A DNA stretch of 64,000 nt from Gammaproteobacteria bacterium. GTDB lineage: Bacteria; Pseudomonadota; Gammaproteobacteria; Thiohalobacterales; Thiohalobacteraceae. Made by a program: the position numbers and the translations under genes. Of the stretch, positions 58,418-64,000 are shown piece after piece. Where the stretch lies: positions 1 through 64,000 of the forward strand of contig JAHJQQ010000015.1 of NCBI GenBank assembly GCA_018819175.1, written 5' to 3'. The notes under the pieces were generated by a model that was not told the DNA's origin, did no database searches, and saw nothing but the letters and a program-made list of their open reading frames with translations. Within the stretch, counting starts at the first letter, position 1. Every line of letters starts with the position of its first letter.

Positions 58418-59127
58418 TCCTGTATTTCCTCATTATCGTCGCGACTGGTGAAGATGACGTAGCTCTTGTATTCCGCGCGCAGCACAAAACGTCGGGTCAG
58501 ATAGGCGCGGACACCCACACCCACCAACCCGACCTGATCCGTCTGATCCTCAGCCTGCACCAGGGTTACGCGCGGATTGGTCTGGATCACTCCAGTTCCC
58601 AAGGTAAAAAACGGTGACACACGCCACGTTGGAAAAGGTTGGGCCAACACATTGATAGTCGCCATCTGGCTGTCGGAGTAAAGGCCCAGCGCCTGTGTAA
58701 ACGACACTTCTGTGGACAGGTTCTCAGTAAAGGCATAACCGACATAGGCATTGAGCACGTCCGCCCCATCAAAGTCACCGCCCATAACACCCAATTCCCA
58801 GCGACGTGATGAAAAATCACCGATGCCGGGTTCATGCAGATCGGTGGCGACACCGGCCAAGGTTTGTGTGCGCTCCAATTGTTCACGCGTCACCCAGCCC
58901 TCGTGACCGTCATGACTACGCACCTTGAACCAATCGGTGCGCCGCTTGAGCACTTCCACCTGTTCAGCGCGTTCGATGACGTAATAAATCGGATATCCAC
59001 GGCCCGGTCCGGTATGCAGTTCGAGATAGGGCTCGGTAATCTGCGCCTGAAAATGTCCTTCCCCCGCCGATAGCACTGCGCTGAACAGCAGACACAGCGC
59101 AGCGACAAGGGTTTTGTGGATGTCCAT
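58387..59127 (-). CDS. SH3-domain plus outer-membrane barrel protein
   Basis: A 246-residue exported protein. The signal peptide ends LSAGEG. A bacterial SH3 domain (about 30-90, YLELHTGPGRGYPIYYVIERAEQVEVL and GHEGWVTREQL) is followed by a barrel (about 108-246) with WELGVMGGDFDG, AYVGYAFTENLSTEVSF and a terminal FF. The SH3 part probably contacts peptidoglycan or a partner. It lies 21 bp downstream of the HzsA-like gene. Confidence 0.85.
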   Translation of the reverse strand: MDIHKTLVAALCLLFSAVLSAGEGHFQAQITEPYLELHTGPGRGYPIYYVIERAEQVEVLKRRTDWFKVRSHDGHEGWVTREQLERTQTLAGVATDLHEPGIGDFSSRRWELGVMGGDFDGADVLNAYVGYAFTENLSTEVSFTQALGLYSDSQMATINVLAQPFPTWRVSPFFTLGTGVIQTNPRVTLVQAEDQTDQVGLVGVGVRAYLTRRFVLRAEYKSYVIFTSRDDNEEIQEWKAGFSVFF

Positions 59128-59148
59128 AGCGAGTCGGTGGCGTAGTGA

Positions 59149-61794
59149 TCAGTTGACGGGAACGTCAAAGGGATTGTTGTAATACTGCGCACCTATATCC
59201 AGCCACTCGGCGATCAGACGTAACTCCGCAGGCTCAAGCCGGCCGGCATGGGTACCGCCGGCATCGAACTTGGAGAAAAAGCGCGGACTGGCGTTGGCAC
59301 CGGCCGTCGACATGCTTGCCGAGACACCCACGGTGATCATGATCGGGATGGGATTGCCCAGGTTGTCCAGTATCTGATTGCCGTTGGCATCCGTCTCAAA
59401 CAGTGGATTGCCATTGCCATCGGTTGCCTGTATCAGTCGATCTTCCAAGATACCCATGCCGACTTCCTGTTCATTGTCGTTGAATAACAGCTCGCGATAG
59501 GATTTGAAGTGCGCCGGTTGATCGGTCGAATCGCCATCGGTCAGATCCAATTGCGCATCAGGCACTTTGATATTGTTCATGGCATCGACCGGAGCATGGC
59601 AGTTGATGCAGGTAGCGGCCGCCCGGTCGCGGCTCCACAACGGATGTATGTGATTTTCGTAGTTGATCACAATTCTGCAATTTGCTGTCCAATTAGTCTG
59701 GCAATCACTTGACACCGGTGCGGGGGTTGTCAGATCTGCATACAGATAGCTGAACGGTGCGTCTGCGGGCCGGCCCGCGGCGACAGGATCGGTCCAGATA
59801 TCCGCGTAAATCAGGTCCACACTCGGTTCCAGTGCAGCAGGATCGATGCGGGTACGGGTCTCGGCCATGGTCTCGCCGAAATCGGTGAATAAGGCACTTT
59901 GCGTGTTGATGAAGGGCACGCCAGTCGCGGGAGCACCGAAATAAACTGATGGAGGACCTTCGCTGCGGCCATGTGGCAAGCCGCTCGCATGCGCGTGGCA
60001 ACCGACGCAATTCAAGGTCTGGCCGGCGCGTAGCTGTAACCAATTCTGATGCCGTGCGCTGGTACGACGTCCATTCTTGTCCAACACACTGATGGTCAGG
60101 GGCACATCGGCCGGCACCTTGATCTTCACTGAACCATCCGGTTCGATGGGTGCATAGGCGACAATCTCACGCATCAACTGCTGCGAACTGCGGCCATAGG
60201 CCGTGCCTGGTATGACGCGCGTATTGCGATCGGGAATACCCACGGCCTTTTCCACGCGCAGAAAGCGTGCGGCGCGCTGATCGGCTGTGGTCCGTGCGGG
60301 GTCCGCCAACGCGGTGATGCTGGGGTTGGCGGTATCGACACCGTCCATATCGTAGACACTGCGAATATTGAGAATACCCGCACCATCGGCCGCGGCATCC
60401 GCATCCAGTTCGACACCGGCCTGCTGATCGAACCGGATACTCGGCAGCAGGCGCGGCTGCGCGACCACCACTTCAGTAAAGGCCACGCCCTCGATCGGGC
60501 GCACGATCGGCAACTGCGTGCCTCTTTCCAGATCGTAGAGATAAATACCGTACAGCGGCGGCGCCTCCTCCACGTCCGTTGCCGCCAGACGGTCCGAGGT
60601 GCAGGGCACGATGCGTTCATCTTCCAGCAACCGGCATTCATTCCAGGTCACCAATGCGCGATCCGTGCCATCCCACAGGGGATACACGCTACCGAAGCGT
60701 CCGCCCGGTGAGGGTAAGGTATCGGTGCGCACCGCATTGGCGGTCGCCGGTTGCTGCGCGGGTCCGGTCGCGCCACGATTGGCCCAGGTCGGCTGGGTGT
60801 TGTCGATAAAATTTTCGGTGTCGATAGTGATGATGTCGCCACCCAGAACTGTACCGGTCAGCGGCTTCAAGACCGCCATGATCCGGTCATCCGGAAGTAA
60901 GCGCGGCTGCAGAAACTGGACAATGGCATTGTCGGTCCCGGTTGCATGGCTGTGCGCGCCATACAGAATCTGCAAATCTGTCCCGTCCGGATTCATGCGA
61001 TAGAGATTAATGGCATTCTGGCTGCCCATATTGTCCCAGCGACTGAACACCACCTGTCCATTGCTGAGCACAGTCGGGTCCAGATCGTGACTCTGGTTGA
61101 ACGACACCTGATGGATATCGCTGCCATCGCGGTTCATCACATGCAGAACCAGGGCGTGGTTGATTCGATCTTCGTCCAATGCGGAAAACTGCGGCTTGCC
61201 TTCATCGAGCAGGGTCGCCTTGGATTGCCGTTGCCGGGTTGAACTGAAAATGATGCGGCCATCGGGAAGATAATGCGGTGCCAGATCCTGCCCTGCCTCT
61301 GCCGTGTTATCCGAAGCGATGACCCGCGTCAGTGCATCAGAAGCAATATCGTATTCCCAGATATTCCAGGTCGGCTGATCCTCGGGGGCGGCGCCTTCGA
61401 TCTCCGGTGCGCGCATCGAAAACACCAGTCGCTCGCCATCGTATGAGACTTCGACGTCGCGGACATCGCCCAAACCTCCAGTGAAACGGCCACTCACGGG
61501 ACGTTCGGTCGCACTGGGTGAGGCCAGATTGCGGTAATACAGGTCACCACCTTCATGAAAACCCTGCACATCCAGCACCGATGCCTGATCAGTATCCGTC
61601 ACTGCGCGCTTGATATAGGCAATCCCATAATCCTGGACCACCGGATCCTGGTTCTGCGCAAAGCTCTGCGGCGACTCTCCCTGAGTGAGACAACCTTGCA
61701 GCATCGTCAAGGCGACCGCGCCAACGGCCGCGGTCATGACACGCCAAGCCGGTGCTTTTTCATAACGATGATCGCTGGTCGCGCTTATGTTCAC
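59149..61794 (-). CDS. HzsA-like diheme c-type cytochrome lipoprotein with PD40 repeats
   Basis: An 881-residue exported protein with a lipoprotein signal (TMLQGC). The first part holds TolB/PD40-type propeller units (RDVEVSYDGERLVFSMR, LPDGRIIFSSTRQ, LSNGQVVFSRWD, LLPDDRIMAVLKP). The second part carries two c-heme sites, CVGCH (encoded at 59995-60009) and CINCH (59596-59610). This plan is that of HzsA-related proteins, named after the hydrazine synthase alpha subunit; true hydrazine synthesis is not implied. It heads a six-gene envelope operon. Confidence 0.82.
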   Translation of the reverse strand: MNISATSDHRYEKAPAWRVMTAAVGAVALTMLQGCLTQGESPQSFAQNQDPVVQDYGIAYIKRAVTDTDQASVLDVQGFHEGGDLYYRNLASPSATERPVSGRFTGGLGDVRDVEVSYDGERLVFSMRAPEIEGAAPEDQPTWNIWEYDIASDALTRVIASDNTAEAGQDLAPHYLPDGRIIFSSTRQRQSKATLLDEGKPQFSALDEDRINHALVLHVMNRDGSDIHQVSFNQSHDLDPTVLSNGQVVFSRWDNMGSQNAINLYRMNPDGTDLQILYGAHSHATGTDNAIVQFLQPRLLPDDRIMAVLKPLTGTVLGGDIITIDTENFIDNTQPTWANRGATGPAQQPATANAVRTDTLPSPGGRFGSVYPLWDGTDRALVTWNECRLLEDERIVPCTSDRLAATDVEEAPPLYGIYLYDLERGTQLPIVRPIEGVAFTEVVVAQPRLLPSIRFDQQAGVELDADAAADGAGILNIRSVYDMDGVDTANPSITALADPARTTADQRAARFLRVEKAVGIPDRNTRVIPGTAYGRSSQQLMREIVAYAPIEPDGSVKIKVPADVPLTISVLDKNGRRTSARHQNWLQLRAGQTLNCVGCHAHASGLPHGRSEGPPSVYFGAPATGVPFINTQSALFTDFGETMAETRTRIDPAALEPSVDLIYADIWTDPVAAGRPADAPFSYLYADLTTPAPVSSDCQTNWTANCRIVINYENHIHPLWSRDRAAATCINCHAPVDAMNNIKVPDAQLDLTDGDSTDQPAHFKSYRELLFNDNEQEVGMGILEDRLIQATDGNGNPLFETDANGNQILDNLGNPIPIMITVGVSASMSTAGANASPRFFSKFDAGGTHAGRLEPAELRLIAEWLDIGAQYYNNPFDVPVN

Positions 61795-61907
61795 TCGGCT
61801 TCGCCTTAATCAGGTTGCATGCATCACAGATATACGCATAACTCGGCGCGTGATCATTATTAATCAATGCAACATTGCGAAACTGAGTGTGGAATCACAA
61901 AACAATT

Positions 61908-61931
61908 CGTGAATATGCGCGAAATTTCACG
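61908..61931. promoter_or_regulatory. Palindrome between the divergent cytochrome operons
   Basis: CGTGAA...TTCACG inverted repeat with a 12-bp centre lies in the 237-bp gap between the HzsA-like gene and the plus-strand cytochrome gene. Its symmetry and place suit a shared operator. Confidence 0.4.
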
Positions 61932-62031
61932 CACGGAAGATCGGCATGAAGATATAAATTAACTCAACAACACAGCTGAATCATGCACTGAGTGCGGCGA
62001 TTGTAGATAAACCGATTAATAGGACATCACC

Positions 62032-63327
62032 ATGAACTGTGATCTGGCTCACATCGGAATCCGTTCAAAGCACAGAGTTACAACTATGCACAATACACAA
62101 ACCAGCGTAACCGGTTCAGATAGAACCAAGCCGAGAATACCGCATCGCCTTATAGGGCTAACGCTACTTGGTTGTCTATTGAGCGCACAAGCCATCCCCA
62201 CCGTTGCGGGCGATCTGGAACGCCGTCAGGCCAAGCGGATTCATGACCGGATCGCAGGTATACCGCCCAGTGATGCCGTGTTGAATGCCATGGAGCTGGA
62301 CATTATCAACAACAATCCCTTCGCCGCTGCACAGAAGGCGATGGACAGCAGCGCTTTCTACAATGTGACATTGAAGAATTTCGCCGCACCCTGGACCAAT
62401 CGCGATCAATCCGTCTTCGTACCATTGAACGATTACACCGCGACGGTCATCGGCATGGTTCGCGATCAGACCCCGTTCAACACGGTTCTGTCGGCGGATC
62501 TCGTTTATGTAGGCGCGTCCAATCTGGGGCTGCCGGCCTACTCCATGTCGAACAATAATCATTACGAGGCGCTGGAGACTCAGGGAGAAGACCTGAAAAC
62601 CGCACTGGTCGCCACCGCGCAATCCAGCGTGACCAGCCTGCCCGCGTCGGCAACCGCCGGCGTTATGACCACGCGTGCCGCCTCTGAGGCGTTTTTCAAG
62701 GCCGGCACCAATCGCGCGATGTTCCGCTTCACGCTGATGAATCACTTATGCAATGACCTGGAACAGGTCAAAGACATAACTCGCGCACCGGACCGTATAC
62801 GCCAGGATGTCTCACGCAGCCCGGGTGGCGACAGCCGTATTTTCATGAATTCCTGTGTCGGCTGTCATAGCGGCATGGACCCGATGGCACAGGCCTTCGC
62901 CTATTACAACTTCGACGAGTCGCTCGGTCGTCTCACCTACAACAGCCCAGGCATGATCGATCCGGTCACAGGCACACGCGTGCAGGAAAAATATCATATC
63001 AACGCCGATGTCTTTCAATATGGCTTCAGCACTCCGGACGACCGCTGGGACAACTATTGGCGGGTAGGTCAAAACGCATTACTGGGCTGGAACAGCGCAC
63101 TTCCCGATGGAGGAAATGGCGCGAAATCCCTGGGCATGGAATTGGAGAACAGCGAGGCCTTTGCCCAGTGTCAGGTCAAAAAGGTATTCAAGGCTGTTTG
63201 TCTGCGCAGCCCCGGCGATGCCACTGATCGCACTCAGATAGATCTGATGACCGCCTCTTTCAAGGCCAACAACTACAACATGAAACAGGTGTTCGCCGAT
63301 GCGGCTGTGTTCTGCATGGGTGATTAA
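62032..63327 (+). CDS. Exported monoheme c-type cytochrome-like protein
   Basis: A 431-residue protein. A long basic N-region precedes the hydrophobic signal (LIGLTLLGCLLSAQA). The mature part has FTLMNHLCNDLEQVKDITRAPDRI and one heme site CVGCH (62854-62868) in SCVGCHSGMDPMAQAF. Further cysteines near the end (AQCQVKK, AVCLRSP, VFCMGD) could form disulfides. I know no assigned function; it resembles DUF1585/DUF1588-type cytochrome proteins in this segment. The ATG at 62032 has AGGA 8 nt upstream. Confidence 0.72.
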   Translation: MNCDLAHIGIRSKHRVTTMHNTQTSVTGSDRTKPRIPHRLIGLTLLGCLLSAQAIPTVAGDLERRQAKRIHDRIAGIPPSDAVLNAMELDIINNNPFAAAQKAMDSSAFYNVTLKNFAAPWTNRDQSVFVPLNDYTATVIGMVRDQTPFNTVLSADLVYVGASNLGLPAYSMSNNNHYEALETQGEDLKTALVATAQSSVTSLPASATAGVMTTRAASEAFFKAGTNRAMFRFTLMNHLCNDLEQVKDITRAPDRIRQDVSRSPGGDSRIFMNSCVGCHSGMDPMAQAFAYYNFDESLGRLTYNSPGMIDPVTGTRVQEKYHINADVFQYGFSTPDDRWDNYWRVGQNALLGWNSALPDGGNGAKSLGMELENSEAFAQCQVKKVFKAVCLRSPGDATDRTQIDLMTASFKANNYNMKQVFADAAVFCMGD

Positions 63328-63384
63328 ATTTTATGGCCGGTTTGCAGCACTCACCACAGCCTAGGTTATGACTGGAGAGCATCG

Positions 63385-64000
63385 ATGAATACCCATATCT
63401 CCCGCCTCGCCCGCTCCGCGCGCCGATTCTTCCGGCATGCGCTGTTGATATTGACGGTTGCAGCCGTCTCGGGTTGCGGTGGTGGCGCTTCCACTGTGGA
63501 AAACCCAGTCACCTCCGGGACAGCCGCACCCAATTACACGGGGCCGGCACCGGCAACGGCGGATGTGCAATCCTTTAAACTCAACGTCTGGGACAATCTC
63601 AAGGCTAATAATCGCTGCGGCGCCTGTCATGGCACGGGAGGACAGACGCCGAATTTCGTCCGTCTTGACGACGTCAATCTCGCCTATGCCGCAGCCAACA
63701 CCATTGTCACCCTGTCATCACCGCAAGACTCACGCATGGTCAGCAAGGTCGCCGGTGGACACAATTGCTGGCTCGCCAGTGACAGTGCCTGTGGCGACAT
63801 CATTACTGCTTATATCTCCGCTTGGGCGGGTGGATCGGTCAGTGCAGCCGGACGACAGATCCAGTTGACACCGCCACCGATCAGAGATCCCGGCGCGAGC
63901 AAGAGTTTCCCGGCCGATGCGACGCTATTCTCCAACACCGTGCATCCGGTGCTGACGACTTATTGCGCCGCCTGCCATCGCGATTCGAGTCAAACACCCC
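63385..64000 (+). CDS. c-type cytochrome lipoprotein, partial at the window end
   Basis: 205 codons are visible and the frame continues past the right edge. The lipoprotein signal is LILTVAAVSGC followed by Gly-rich GGGAS. Two heme sites are present: CGACH (63616-63630) and CAACH (63964-63978), each starting a similar module (VWDNLKANNRCGACH; NTVHPVLTTYCAACH), so more may follow. GGAGAG precedes the ATG. It lies 57 bp after the preceding cytochrome gene and is probably cotranscribed. Confidence 0.8.
   Translation, partial: MNTHISRLARSARRFFRHALLILTVAAVSGCGGGASTVENPVTSGTAAPNYTGPAPATADVQSFKLNVWDNLKANNRCGACHGTGGQTPNFVRLDDVNLAYAAANTIVTLSSPQDSRMVSKVAGGHNCWLASDSACGDIITAYISAWAGGSVSAAGRQIQLTPPPIRDPGASKSFPADATLFSNTVHPVLTTYCAACHRDSSQTP

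Noticed and set aside
1..64000. Insertion sequences, prophage, tRNA or rRNA genes
   Set aside because: No transposase, integrase or phage protein and no tRNA- or rRNA-like sequence was recognised; the repeats are small and non-coding.

Overview
The window is a stretch of chromosome from what looks like a lithotrophic, sulfur-metabolising gammaproteobacterium. The LolCD, MsbA-LpxK and ComEC genes are of gammaproteobacterial type. A DsrE2-like sulfur carrier, a periplasmic DsrE protein and a periplasmic rhodanese point to sulfur chemistry. The hydrogenase order small subunit-isp1-isp2-large subunit is the one known from purple sulfur bacteria such as Thiocapsa and Allochromatium. I cannot name the species from the sequence alone. 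No rRNA, tRNA, CRISPR array, phage or transposase gene was seen.

Layout. 1-5 kb: sulfur-handling genes with a TetR regulator and a PAS/sigma-54 activator. 5-15 kb: aroF, bioA, a degenerate HD-GYP protein, the agmatine-to-putrescine pair aguA/aguB, a MotY-like OmpA protein and lolC-lolD. 15-24 kb: DUF2062, comEC, an exbB-exbD-msbA-lpxK envelope operon and a cation/proton antiporter. 24-40 kb: a hydrogenase island with a group 3b (NAD(P)-linked) enzyme (hydB-G-D-A plus a separate protease), a group 1 membrane-associated enzyme (protease, hupH-like, hynS, isp1, isp2, hynL, hupE) and the divergent maturation genes hypC-A-B-D. 40.5-41.1 kb: a RelE/Xre toxin-antitoxin pair. 41-44 kb: an arsenic operon (arsR, arsI, arsC, acr3). 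44-46.5 kb: a secreted subtilase with calcium-binding repeats. 46.7-55.6 kb: a nine-gene operon joining an ExbB/ExbD/ExbD motor, a TonB/AgmX-like protein and TPR proteins. 55.9-64 kb: a c-type cytochrome and outer-membrane protein locus centred on an HzsA-like diheme lipoprotein.

Regulation. Two perfect FNR-type boxes (TTGAT-N4-ATCAA) and one near-perfect box lie in the hydrogenase island: one in front of a phosphotransferase/kinase gene beside the group 3b protease, and two in the gap between the divergent hyn and hyp operons. Oxygen-responsive control of hydrogen metabolism is therefore likely.

Repeats. Small dispersed inverted repeats of several families occur almost everywhere between genes (REP/MITE-like). 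Several intrude into genes: they supply the stop codons of msbA and lpxK and encode part of the N-terminus of the antiporter and of a TPR lipoprotein. An inverted pair of about 150-bp repeats sits near 4 kb and 12.9 kb.

Limits: family assignments come from reading motifs and protein sequence by eye. No database search, structure prediction or promoter scoring was run. Start codons were chosen from Shine-Dalgarno sequences, signal peptides and gene overlaps.
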